Source: Bigelowiella natans CCMP2755
Lineage: Eukaryota; Cercozoa; Chlorarachniophyceae
DNA length: 64,000 bases
Assembly: GCA_000320545.1 (NCBI GenBank)
Contig: ADNK01000870.1
Span: forward strand, 1-64,000
Direction of reading: 5' to 3'
Under the pieces are notes generated by a model. The model had not been told where the DNA came from and did no database searches. It worked only from the letters and a program-made list of their open reading frames with translations. Position 1 is the stretch's first letter; every line of letters starts with the position of its first letter. A program made the position numbers and the translations under genes. This document shows positions 23,859 to 36,400 of this stretch, one piece after another.

Positions 23859-25519
23859 TGTGATCATAGTTGAAAATAAAACTGAACGTCGGCAGGATAA
23901 CATTGCATGGAAAACAGACAAACAAAAGTACCACAACGTGAATAGGTGATGACGATGATGCAGCTGATGATAATGATGAAGATGAGGATAATGATGAAGA
24001 TGAGGATAATGATGAATGTTGTATAAATCATGGTGATGAATGAAGATGATACTGCAGCAGCTCATCAATAAGTAAGGCAGTGTGTGACGGTGTTCGGTCC
24101 TTTCACCATCTTCGTCGCTGTAGTTGTATAATATGAATGATACTTATATTTCTCCCTCACGTGATGATGGTGTATACACAGCTACCCGTCCATCTGCGGC
24201 AAATCTGCTATTTGCCTCAACGAATCTTACCCCGAAATACCGAACATTCTAGAGTGAGTGGATATAATATGATACTTGGTCCCAGTCAATGAAGTGTCGT
24301 GAAGTCGTCCTCCTTCTCCTCCTCCTCCTCTTTGTTGTCCATGCCTGATGCAATGGCTCCTATCACTCTATTTTGCGCACCTTATTTAAGAATTGGGTGT
24401 TTGCTAACGGCATTGTTGTCTATTGTGTTCTTCGCTTCTTAGCGATGGCGTTCGAAGCGAGCATTTCATGGTTTGGAACAGAATCTCCGCCCTTCCGGTG
24501 AGAAGAGAATACTGCACACTACTTACCAACTTAGCACAACAAATCACGCTCAGTAATAGCAGCAGCAGTAGTAGTACTACTAGTAGTAGAGGTAGTAGTA
24601 GTACCATAAGTAAGGAAGACAACGGTTGTCTATGAATGCGATGGTTAATGAGAGGAAAGAGGAAGAGTTGTAGCAGTACCTCGGTACCATGCATACGATG
24701 ATGTGCCTTGGAATGCTGCTACTTCTCGCCCCCCATCTACCTTTGAACGCTAAAATGATGAAGCCATTATTGTTAATATGGCCCTTTACAACTATTCCAC
24801 ACACACAACCACCTTCTTACTTGCCAGGATTTCATGAAAAGATGGGGCAAAATCAATCAGGATATCCAAGTAATAATTGTGCTGCTTTGGTTGCAAAAAG
24901 AGATAATAATAATAATAATAATAACAATAAAGATCATCATTCTTATCATAATCATCATCGTCATTCTATCATCATAACATCACAGAAGGGAACACGGCTG
25001 AGCTTTCGCATACATGCTAATTTCCCCGTTTCATCGTTCGGGGGGTCCAAATCTCTCGTTCTAGCCAAGAATTCTTGGATTGGAGGCCGCAACGTCTTTC
25101 TAGGTAGTAGTAGTAGTGTGTCATTAGTTTTCTTGTACAAATAACGCTTATTTTATTGGTAATGACTATTTTCCCCCAATCAGAGAGAAAGAGAGAGAGA
25201 GAGAAAGGAGAGGGAGAACCCACAGCTAACTCATCAATGTTCGTCAGGAATTTCTTATCTGGTGATGGGGTCGTTATGTTGCGTTACTTCATTTATATTC
25301 CTGGTAAAAATCCTACTACATTGCTGCAGCACATATCAAACGGATATTAATCGTTCGTAACAGCAATGTACTGACACAGTTTTGCTGTTTCTGTTTGTTC
25401 TCTATCGTCAAATAATATCATAGCTGAAACAATGCGTGTGCCCTCGCAAAATGGGATCCGCGGAGCTCTTGATGGAATATGAAGGTTTAGCAGACGACAG
25501 GACATCGAGTATTCAGTGA
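21453..25519 (+). CDS. CDC50/LEM3 family protein (P4-ATPase beta-subunit)
   Basis: Exons: 21453-21556, an unresolved TM1 exon near 21889-21930, 22218-22462, 22616-22660, 22865-22918, 23080-23135, 23305-23352, 23623-23690, 23896-23945, 24182-24253, 24443-24497, 24828-24869, 24986-25103, 25248-25303, 25424-25519. From 22218 onward every junction agrees in phase. Family signatures in order: DPFFQQTLPR at the N-terminus; ICNVTFTVEE; PIFVNYLLTSFYQNYY; YPCGLAARSLFND; NIAWKTDKQKYHN; FMVWNRISALPDFMKRWGKI; FPVSSFGGSKSLVL, SWIGGRNVFLGISYLVMG (second helix); PRKMG near the end. CDC50 proteins are glycosylated two-helix subunits needed for P4-ATPase folding, export and activity. The extracytosolic loop carries an acidic Asp-rich insertion (exon 22218-22462). 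The start is uncertain: ATG 21453 is the first in frame, but a strong 3' splice site at 21305/21306 could join an upstream exon. Confidence 0.92.
22080..22172 (+). repeat. C-run and (TCC)n/(TGC)n tract before a CDC50 exon
   Basis: An almost AG-free pyrimidine-rich stretch leading to the acceptor at 22217; the lack of AG dinucleotides supports intronic status rather than coding. Confidence 0.8.
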
Positions 25520-26282
25520 AATTTATTAATTTTACTTTCACAAATACGGGTCTTTGCTCTGACAAATGAATCAAAAGTTGTTTATTACTACACATTCGCA
25601 TGTGAATCACACAAAGCTAGCGCCGTGGCTAGATGGTGCCATTGCGCGCGCCTACCCGACGTACCGACACCGATACGTCTATCTAGATGGACGCAAATGT
25701 GATGAACGAAGGTGACGCAGCTTCGCGGAATGATGTTATGATTGTAGTCTTTGTGCCAATGTGCGCACATCAGCATGTTCAAGGTGCATTCATCAGCACG
25801 TGAGTGTAGAGATCAAACCAACAAAGTCTTAAAGCTTCGCTAGTTCGTTAGCTCGTCACGTGCATGCACTGCTCACAGAAATAAAATCTAGAGATATTAT
25901 ATGGACATATATGTCCCTATAATATGTCTATACACGGCCGCTCAACATGCAAGCATGCTAGCATGTGTGTGTGTGTGTGCGGGCTAGCCCGAGCATGATC
26001 GTCACCATTTGACATTCAGATACCAACATATAGGTGTGTTAGACATTAGACAGAGGCTATCGCTTGTCCAAAGAACAGAAAGAGACGCACATGCACCATT
26101 ATTGTCGCGCGGCGGATCGGCTAATGCTAGCATGCGACATGTATGACCACAATCTAGCAGCAATGCATTCAAATGCATAAATGATGTAATAGCAGAAAGA
26201 AACAAATAAAACATAAGCGCTGTAGCTACGATATTAGGATATGACAATTGAAAAAATATATTGATTCATTACATCCGTCTCA

Positions 26283-26320
<38 letters not shown>

Positions 26321-26426
26321 ACATTTACATATCGTACATGCGTGCGTGTGAGTGAGTGAGCCTATGGCTTTACTTGATACACTGCGCTCATACATCGATA
26401 TGACCCTTCCCCAATGGATTCACATG
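25520..26426. other. Intergenic, CTAG/GCATGC-rich island
   Basis: No gene recognised. Rich in short palindromic motifs (GCATGCTAGCATG at about 25950-25965, CTAGCTAG-like strings, TGCATGCA) and ends in an (AT)n microsatellite at 26284-26318. The composition resembles the other intergenic islands in this window. Confidence 0.55.
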
Positions 26427-27803
26427 TTAACCATCAAAGCGGCCACCCGGCATCTGCAACTCATCCATTTCTTCAAGAAGCTCCGATAACTTCGAATAGC
26501 TTTTCGCCTCCCCTTCTTCACACACCTGGGAATAGTATAGTTGTCGTAGGTGCGACTTACTTAAAACATGATGCAAATCGAAGGCTACCATCCGCATGAG
26601 TTTCTGTATTACCTTCACATATGCTTCCAGAATTTCAGAATTTAATTTTTCAATAGACCCCTTCAAAAGCTCCTGAATATGGTGAATGAAAGGGGAGGGA
26701 TTCCAGCACGGATATCACATTCAAAATACTTATGCGCTGCTGTTATATTACTTGTTGTTTGGTTCCGTATCTCATTATTATCATCCTTCTCGCTGCTACT
26801 ACCGGGTGTATCTTGACGGATAGCGGCGCCAATGTACCATCGACGCTGTATTCCACAGTCCCTGCCTGGTTGCTGGCTTCATATCTGTAATAAATGTGAA
26901 TGGGGGTAACCGTGAGTGCTGCTTTACAGTTTTATCTTGCCATGGCTCGTCATCGATACAATACAATACTATACAGCACATTGTCAATACGATACGATAC
27001 AATACTACTGCCTACTCAAGGCTATCACTTATGGCAAGGTAACATATAATTACTTCGTATTCTGTTCTAGTTCTTTAACCATCACCGGAATAATTTTATG
27101 CATATAATTACTTCGTATTCTGTTCTATTTCTTGAATTAGATCAGGACCCTTGGCCTACGTTTAATCGTCAGAGGATTAAATGAATGAATCAATGCTGAC
27201 GTCACAGCACAACCAACATTTACCTCAAAAACTTTTCCTCCTTCGATGAAAGGATCGAGAAGATTTTCGATGTGTACTTCGACGGGTTCTTCATTCAGAC
27301 GCTCCAATCTCTACAAAATTGATGGTGGATGGGATGATGAGAGCACATCGTTTGCTTGGTGGTCAATCTTTGGACAAACAACTCTGCGTAAGGAAGTGAT
27401 ATCACATAGCACCAATGGATGTTGCAATTCGATTTTCCAAAAAAATGTGAGAAGACTGAAATTCTTGTTTACCACAAAATCAAGGTACCTCCTTTGCTGA
27501 CCGCGAGTTTGTGATATTTTCACACTCCTCGCGCCATTCTTTGAGCATGGCTGGTTCTCGTTGATCCTCTTGCAGCCACTCCTCCTCATCCTCTATATTA
27601 TTCTTCCCATTTGCCGAAACGCATCTTTGGTGGAATGGCTTGACCCCATATTTCCTCCTCCTCATGATCCTAGAACTCCATCTTCTATTTTGAGTTGTTG
27701 TTTCCGTGGGCTGAGGGTGGAGTGTCGCTTTACAACTATCACCCCTCCTTCGCCTTCCGCTTAAAACATTATTCATAGATTTTTTCCTCCTTTCTAGGCT
27801 CAT
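26427..27803 (-). CDS. Unrecognised gene, charged helical protein
   Basis: Exons in phase: 27803-27489 (from ATG), 27310-27224, a probable short exon about 26958-26924, one starting at 26884, one starting near 26673, and a last exon ending in a stop at 26427. The N-terminus is very basic (RRKKS, GRRRRGD, RRRKYGVKP), followed by an acidic helix (EDEEEWLQEDQ), a middle segment EVHIENLLDPFIEGGKVFE, a possibly beta-rich part GTVEYSVDGTLAPLSVKI, and C-terminal helices (KLSELLEEMDELQ). I recognise no family. Basic N-terminus and helical C-terminus would fit a nucleic-acid or chromatin-associated protein, but that is a guess. Confidence 0.55.
27043..27127. repeat. 27-bp perfect direct repeat
   Basis: The string CATATAATTACTTCG followed by TATTCTGTTCTA occurs at 27043-27069 and again at 27101-27127, within an intron of the minus-strand gene. 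No coding role seen. Confidence 0.9.
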
Positions 27804-28016
27804 GATTGCTACTGTTTGAAGGGCAGCTGAGCCGAAAGAAGAAGGCGCAAGAGGGGTACAACCACCACCGCGTGTGATACAAAGAGATGATGGTGGTGGT
27901 GATGATGATGATGATGATGGAAATAATGATGATGACGCCACAAAGTTATTGCGACTTGTAAACCAATCTGTATAAATGATCACACAAAAGACGAAGGTGG
28001 ACGCAGCATTGGTACA

Positions 28017-28965
28017 ATGATTAGAGCGCAGCCATCATATGCTCAATGTCGTAGTGTTATATTGAAGTTCTTTATCTCCTTCCGTTCACATCCTATTTCC
28101 CCCCAACTTCTCCGCCAATACATGATAGAAAGGAATCTGAAGGGCCCACCTGTTCCGGCCATTGCCATGATGCACAGCCCGCCAAGTAATACCGGTAGCT
28201 GTTGTGACAGGGGCCGGGCCATTGTGCAAACGGGGTTGGTTTCAGAGGAATCCAGCGACAATGAGATTGGTGTTGTCTCATAATAAAAATCGATTGTATT
28301 TGAGTACTCTGACCCGGAGCTTAAATAAGTGTTGTTTCTCACTCAAATTAGACGCTCCAAGTATGTCGCAAGACATAAACTCCTTGTGTTTATATCATAG
28401 CTGATCTTTTATTGTGTTTATTTTGATAGGATGTTTCTCGCACGCTTAAAAGCCAGAAGTTTTCTGAAATATTTGATTATTCCCATTTAGATATTATCCG
28501 CATTAAATATTGACTGAAATGATCATCTTATCTTTCGCGTTGTGGTGATGATGGCGTCCTTCGGCTGCTTCTACGAGCTGTAGCAAAATGATGCAGCACC
28601 GTCGGTCTGAACCTTTCTCGCCCTTTTTGTGGTGAGCATGGGATGTGTGCGTATTTATGTGCATTGTTTGTGTTAGTGTTTTGTGCAATTATGCAAAACC
28701 CGCTTCTTCGAATACCGATATATCCCATGTAATGGATGCTGAAGCATACGAGCGATCAGATATTTTGCATGATTGTACAGTACGTTTCCACATGACAGCA
28801 GCCTTTGGTCAGCATATTGTTGAGTTAGCTTTGAATGTTCTTCCAAGGCACCGGCCTTGGTTACGATGGGAACTGTGCTTACTCGCTTTGATGTTCACCA
28901 CAAGCATTGCAACAACTAGGTTCGTTCGAGAGACTATAATGACAACGATGATGATGATGCAATGA
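28017..28965 (+). CDS. Possible upstream exons, unrecognised (may belong to the CS-domain gene)
   Basis: A frame starting at ATG 28017 (or 28122) encodes a Pro/Met/Ser-containing segment that can splice out near 28274. A second open segment at about 28705-28920 encodes an acidic-to-hydrophobic stretch with a plausible helix (ELCLLALMFTTSIATT). Junction phases to the exon at 29511 were not resolved. These could be 5' exons of the NudC-like gene or an independent gene. Confidence 0.35.
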
Positions 28966-29510
28966 GAACGATGCAGACGGCAATCACGATAACAAAATGC
29001 TGAGACATATCTTATGAGTATGTAAAACTTTGTAGGGCTGGAGCACCTTGCTTTCGGCTAGGAATCAGCAGCAACACACCGAATATTATGCGCAGAACTA
29101 GAGGCAGTTTTGCTGCATATTTTACAAGGGGTTACATTTCGACGTCGCCGACAAGCAGCAGATTTCCCAGCGGCTGCAGAGGGTAATATGTGCTGTTTTT
29201 TTCCTAGTTTGAACGGCGTTGCAGCGAAATTACTATATTCCAGGAAGGTTTTGATAAGTACAAGTTATGCGTACACATGCCTGCTCTCTGCGGTCACATA
29301 ACACACATAAACACAGATACAATATGCAGGAAAGAAATTAGTAGGGGAAGGGATAAAATGTGCCAGAGAATGCAAGGAATGAATCAGGAGAGTGAAGGGA
29401 CACAACGGCTAATCGAGCAATCGCAACGTTTGAAACGGTAGTAGTAAAAAAACTAAGCACGTTGACCTGACATACCCATGATTTCGTCGTTATTGGACCT
29501 TTCCCATCAG

Positions 29511-32417
29511 GTTCATTGAACAAGAGCATAGAGATCATTACGCTAAAATTGCTAATGGTACAGCAGCGGGAGCATCAGGCGACCAGACGATGACTCCGTT
29601 TTTCGAGGAGGATAGAGAGCCTACCGAAGCCGAGGTCAGAATCCCTACGACATAATATAATACTACTCAGGCATCAATGAATCTGCTTTTCTGATGATAC
29701 TATATGATTATGCTATCTATAAAGTGCCTAAGAAGAGGAGAATGAGGACATGCTGATGATGACAGGAGAAATCTTAGATATCCCCCCTCCCCCCACTTCC
29801 CACTCCTTTCGTATTGTTGTCACAGAAAAAGGAGCTAGTTAAGACGTACCTTGGATTTACATGGGTAGTAGTGTGTTTTTCGCCAAGAACAGTAGGGCTG
29901 ATGATGCATGCAGCAATAGCATATAACAATAAAAACATTGGTACTGTTACTAGCACTGAATGATTGAACAGATTCATGTAGCATCAACAACAGAAAAAAA
30001 AAAATCAAAAACATAGCCATGAGCATACATAAACCATATATGTATATATGCATATCACCTACATGCTACTACCACTCGTCATTACTAGGAGCAGAGCGAT
30101 CATGAGGTGAGTGTATCCTTTGATGTGCCGGACAACACGAAAGGCAAGAATATCGACGTTGTGTTCTCAGAAAGGTGGCAATAATGCAAAAACGATGATG
30201 AGGGTGATGACAATTCTGATGATGCACATCATGATCTTCGGACTAACTGTAATGCCTCATATGAATATATAAATACATATCTTTACTTTCTTAATAGGCG
30301 CTTGCGCGTTGATGTAGAAGGACTGGAAAGACGGTATTTTCAATCTATTGTGACACAGTACACACAAACACATACACCCATAAAACACACAACAAGCTCC
30401 TCGTTTTGTTCATAGGCCGTTGTTTGAAGGAGACTTATATGGAACTGTCAAGCCAAGAGAGAGTAGCTAATCACGACTTCATATTCGATAGATATAACAG
30501 CAACACAAAGAAGAAGTTTGCACATATTACAACTGAAATGATGATGCTGATGATGATGATAACAATGACGATTTCTTCATTTTCCCAATACTATCCCTTA
30601 GCGACAGAACCGACTACATCGTGATGCAATTGATATGTAATCCTGGCAGGTATCTGGGAGATAGAGCGTGGGAAAGAAGGGACGAGGTGATCATCACTAT
30701 GAAACGACAATTATCACAATAATTGCGGTGTACGAATGAGGGCAATGCAAAACAGTGAAGGATGTAGCATTAATCTCTTTCAAGACCGTGATTACAGACT
30801 ACAGATATTTAGTAGTGTGTTTAAGCATTTCCCAAGATCAACTGCTGTTTTGGGCTGCTGATTCTTGAAATACTATCTTCTTCTTCTTTCTTCGTCTCTG
30901 TCATCTATCGTCGTCCCTACTTACTACTACTACTACTACTGCTATTTGTTGGTATTTATTTACTGCTTCATGCAAAGGTTGGTGATAACACTTGTCAAGG
31001 GGTTGAATGAGAAATGGGATCTTTTCGAATCTGGGAATCTCGAATCAGAGGTAGTAGTAACTAACAAAATTATCAATAACTGTTCTTGAGGATTGGAGAA
31101 GTGATACAAGTCAATTAGATGGAAGATGTCTATGGTGTTATTTTCTTGACTGAAAATGGCCAGATCGTGGTCATAGTGGTTGGGATGATGTCATTGTGGT
31201 TTTTCATATATTTGAGCCTTTGTGAAAACCGTTTCTTGTAACACTATTACCTCTAAATGAACAACAAAATCAACTTTCACGTCTTGTTGTTGTTGTTGTT
31301 GTTCTTCTTCTTCTTCTTTATCTCGCCGTCATCTATTCATCGTCAATTTATCCTGTCTCCTACCACCACCACAACACCACCAACACGACTAAAAACCATG
31401 CAGGTAAATCCTTCTCCAGAATCTGTGATTAAAAATCTTCGCACGTACAACGAAGCCCTTCAGAATAACTTACAGGTGCTGCTGTCGGCGCCACGTTCAT
31501 TTTGCTAGCAGGGAGTCCTGTGATTTTCCTTCTCCAACTATACAATCTATATATATAAACAGTGTGGTTGGTGCCTTCTGTAACAGGATGAAAAGACTGC
31601 TTTCTGTAGTTATTTTTTATGATAAATTGTTTCCAAACTCAGGACGCACAGAGTCGAATGTCGCGGTATGGTGACGTCCTCGTTAAGAATGAAAACATTG
31701 TGACGGCAGCAAAGGTCTCTTTCTCTCTCTTTCTGTCTGCTCTCTCTCCCTCTTCACCTCTCTGTCTCCATCTCTTTTCACTCTCCTATGTGTTAATGTA
31801 CCCTTTCTCATTCATGAACCTATACTTCCTTCATTTTCCTCCTTCCCCTTTCTCTCACAGAAAGCGTTGAAGTATCAAAATGTGACGACGGTGGCACCAA
31901 TGGCACTTGATGTGGTTACTGCGGTTGAGAAGTTGGAGTGTGTCTTGCAGAAGATAACCGCTGAACGAGAAGCAGCCACAAATAGACGTCCCAATGAGCA
32001 TCTAGAAATATCGGAAACGTTGGGCGTTTTGCTCAAGTCACTGGATCGATTCAATATCACGAAGATGGGGACGGCGACACGACAGATGTAGGGATTTCTA
32101 CATTGCTTGTAAATGATCCTTTGCACATTTGCAAATTGCATGCAACGGATAGACGAGTGTGTATTTAAGAGATTTCTCTTTTCAAGGCTCATTTGATAAT
32201 TTTTGTTTGATAAAATGAGACTCAGCAAACTTCCCTCAATATTAAATGGAAAACCACCTTTATGAAAATATTTATTGATTATCCTAGGTATCAGCCTAAC
32301 AGCCATGAAGTTGTTAAATGGCATGCATCCGAGAATTCAACACAAAAGGGCGAAATCGTTGAGATTCTTGAGGATGGTACCCGCTTATCGAAATTGGATG
32401 TATGTGTTCTGTGTTAG
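29511..32417 (+). CDS. NudC-like CS-domain protein with helical C-terminus (5' end unresolved)
   Basis: Phase-consistent exons: 29511-29634, 30089-30174, 30298-30333, 30416-30462, 30650-30686, 30978-31050, 31404-31475, 31643-31714, 31861-32087, 32288-32417 (TAG). Joined, they give a CS (p23/HSP20-like) beta-sandwich: EVSVSFDVPDNTKGKNIDVV, RLRVDVEG, PLFEGDLYGTVKPRESIWEI, LVITLVKGLNEKWDLF. The TKGK, L..GELY-like and ES-W elements match the NudC branch of CS domains, which act as Hsp90-type cochaperones and in dynein-related protein maturation. The downstream ~140 residues are predicted helical (NLRTYNEALQNNLQ; VEKLECVLQKITAE). The partner and exact subfamily cannot be told from sequence. Confidence 0.75.
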
Positions 32418-33485
32418 TTCATTGCTTTCTAAATTTCCACAAAAGGTTATTTGATGGGAAATTACGTCCTTCGAAAGGCAAAAGTTGAAGTGATAGGCAA
32501 TGGAAGTATTTAAATACGAGCAGATCTTGTTCTGCCAACACGCTAGCACGAGCAAGTAGGGTGCTGATTGAATTTGGAACTCCTTGCCTTCAAAGGCCTA
32601 TATGACTATGCAAAACTTGAATAATAAAAGAGCTAGAGAGCTATACGGGGAAATGTTTATCTGGATAGGATACTAGGATAGCAGTTGCAACTATTGAATG
32701 ATTCTACAAATTTTGACTCATGTCTAGAAATTGATTTCATCATGCTCATCGCGTTTAGTGATACAAACTACAACTCTACAACTCCGAAATGCATTTGACA
32801 ACAACCGGTCTAGCGGTATTGTCACGTTCGATTCATGCTAGTATGGCCTACACTAGCTACACTAGCTAGCTAGTACACAAGCACGCTCATCTAGTTGTTG
32901 TGCATGTATCTAGGTATAGCTAGATCTAGATTGCTAGATTGTGAAGCTCCACGTACTGCATTTCCGATGATGAGCCTTTCCATTGCCGTCTGTTGTGCAG
33001 CATTCTAGCATTCTGGAGCTAGCTAGTTTCGACACAATGGCGGATTTGAGCTCACTAGCCATGCTAGTATGCTAGCATGGAATGTGATTTCTGTGCTAGC
33101 TAGCTAGCTAGATTTAGTCAAATCCATGCAGCTCTAGAGCTAGATCATTTTAGTCATGTTAGGCAATGATTTTGCAATGCTACTCAAGTCCAGTAGTTAG
33201 TAGGCTACGAGATTTAGCAATGAAACTTGCTAGCATGACTTTTCTGTTGATGGCAGCATGTTGCATTACTGATTATTAACATGATGACAACGAACAATTT
33301 TGTTTTCAATGCAAAATTATCATGATATCTAGATATAGCGCCACACATGCCAACAACCATTTACGTGCTGTGGAAATTGAAGTGCGCGTCGATTGATATA
33401 ATAGAAAGATATAACATTAAACAGGTAAAATTCAAGCTGAAGATGAGTTTCATGACGCCTATTATTTCATGATCGAAAGCAACGT
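32418..33485. other. Intergenic, CTAG-rich island
   Basis: No gene recognised. From about 32560 to 33260 it is dense in CTAG, GCTAGC and GCATGC strings, including runs like CTAGCTAGCTAG near 32865 and 33095 and TATGCTAGCATGG near 33069. No long frame, no terminal repeats. Confidence 0.6.
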
Positions 33486-36400
33486 TTATAAATTTCTATC
33501 TCCAATTGGAGACTGCGGATATTGCTTTTTTAAGCCAGAAACATCTATGTAGCATAAAATAGACATGTCATGATTGAGAATGGGAACAAAGAATATGGAA
33601 CACAGACCTTTTGAACTTCCGCCGTACATACAAGATACGATGTCGAACAGCACAAACAATCCGACACATATGATAACCCTGATTGTATAAAATACTTGAA
33701 TGGAAAAAGGCTGTAGATTCTTCTGAGAACATACCATGCCATGTGAAGCTCACGATAGATATCTTCTGAATCTGTGTCAAGATCTAGTCCTTCAAAGACA
33801 TTCACTGCTGCCTGAAACACTCTTATTACGATCCATATTACTTCTCAAAATTTTCTCCCTACCAGTACAACAATCGCGAGACCAGTTAGCTTGTGACCCC
33901 AACTCCAGATAGTTCTCACGTAGTATGAGAGGCTGCCTGTGTCCTCTGGTTTCACCTTGTGAGGGCGCAAGACACCTCCCAAAAACTACGTCGGAGTTAC
34001 GAGATAATCTTACAGCCGGATTTGCGCCAAATTATTTCATTTTGCATACCTGAACAAGACCCGCAATGAATAGGGATAGCCCTAGTCTTCCATGAAGTTC
34101 TTCAAATCGTTCTAGATTAAAATCATGAAAAATTCATCACAAAACGTGACACTACTAAATATTATTATCATGACCTCCGTCGTCATCAACTCGCAAAGCA
34201 AAAGCGAAACTTTATAAACAGAAGATTGTGTCAGTACAATGTAGATAATGTAGATAATGTAACTACTCTATACACGTACCCAACACAAGTAAAAGCTACT
34301 GCGATGGTCTGCAGAGTAATGTGGGTATAGAACCAAACAGCGCCCAAGGGTTTCATATATCTAAATTATATGAGAGTTAAATCCCAACTTGACATAAAAC
34401 AGAATAAAGAAATCGAATAACCTCGCCGCAAACATTGCGAGTGGCATCAATCCACAAAATCCTTATTATAAATAAATCAGTTGATGCCATGTCATTTTAT
34501 TGGTCGAATCTACCTGTCCACATGAAGGCTGAGTGTATCGTAACAAAATCTTCAATCTCAATGTTTTGGCCGGTGCCATCATTGAAATTAATCTATAAAT
34601 TGTAAATATGTTATTAGATTCAGTAATAAATTTGAAAAGCAAAGGAGCAGAGGCATTACAGAAGCTGAGGCTGACTGACTGCGAGCATGATCACTTAGTT
34701 GATCTTGGCCTTATCAAAATTAACAATAATTCACCTAACACTTCACCACAACTAAATATTTCATTGTGTCAACCGTTGAATGCAAAAACAGTGTTCACAT
34801 TTCCATTGGGGTCAATGGTGAAGGCCGGACTGAGAAAACCACCATCACCAAAGCACTACAAAGGGATATGGCTTCAAAAACTAATACGTTGCTAGCGGAC
34901 GGATGTATCGAACGGTGGTAACACCATCGACTTCGGTGCACAGAACTAAAAAATATAAAATTAGAACACAAACAAGTCTTGAAATTTCTGGCGTTACTAG
35001 ATGTAAATGGATTTGGATCAATGAGATCCTGCCCATTCGCGTTGGTTTGCGATCGAAGAACATACCTAGCGGATTACAGGAACGAATACAATTACCCTAA
35101 TATAATTTTAACAAATTAGCAATCTTGACTTACTCGTTAACTGTGGGCTGGTTACCAGCAACACACCAACCTGATTTACAAAAAAGTGAAAAACAGGTGT
35201 GAGACTGAGTGTTGTGGAAATACCAAATATGTACCAATCATTGCTGTTGATCCAATCATTTGACTTCCAAATCCGAAGCCAACCCATCCTCCTAAATGCA
35301 ATAGTTAGACAAATGTTGTTGTTCTACAGATACCTTCACTGTATCGACCTGTATTTTGGGATACAGAGTAAGCGATATGTGTATCGTTAAGGGTCCTTGG
35401 AAACATACAAACGTTTTAAAATAATCTCACAAGCTTGAATCGTTTGAATTTTCGAGGACCATTCTAGTGAGATGCCAATGGTAGTATCAAAGTTGCAGAG
35501 GTAATTCGCAGGCTCAGCAGTAGCGATATCTTCCAATGGTCCTATAAGGTACCACATTAATGACAAAATATCACAATATTCGCATCGATATATGGCCTGT
35601 TGCGTCAGTTATTTACCTTCGACAATGCAAACTTGGCCCACTGGAGTGGGAACCCCAGTAGGAGCAGGGGTCACTGCTGGACCCATACCGGTTCCCAAAT
35701 TCAACTAAAATGTGGAAGAAAGAAAATTTATATTACCCTGATGACTTCACGTTGTCATTTTGTCCAGTATAATGGAAGGAGGGGGAGTTGATAACGTGGA
35801 CATAATTGTTTTCAAGTTGTATGTACCAGAGGTGTTCCCAGCCTGTTTTGATTGCCATGGAAGGCAGGAGCATCTCCGGGTCCTGTGGCCCAGATGACAT
35901 TGATTGGAGCGGTCAAGCTTAGTTGTGAATCATTGCTGAAAAACAAGATTAATTGTTTTCATGTAATTCTATTACGAGATGACGAGATGTGGTGTGGTAT
36001 TACGTTATGAGGGGACGGCTGAAGCGAATAGTAGTGTTCTGTCCAACTTGCACGCACGCTAGATCGAACAAAGTTTGGTTTACAAGAGGAGTAACGACTC
36101 GACCTGCAGCTAAAGAGAACCTTAATACAAAATCTGTATCAGATAGATACAAGGAGTGCGTAAATGGATAAGAGCTAAAATATTTTTACTCGCGGATATC
36201 GATGTCAATTGCAACTCCCTCAGCACAAGATCCAATGACAGAAATGGCCGGATCCATCAACACCGCCTCTTCATTGAATCCAATTGCTACGTATCCATCT
36301 ACCAAAGCTGAAACCTCGAAACGAATATCCGTCGCATTGGCCACCCATTGAAAGGTGAGTCCATTTGTACTTGTATTAAATGAACACAGAAAATTGTCGC

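Noticed and set aside
25600-25700. Possible tRNA gene suggested by GC-rich stems
   Set aside because: No complete cloverleaf with A and B box spacing could be built.
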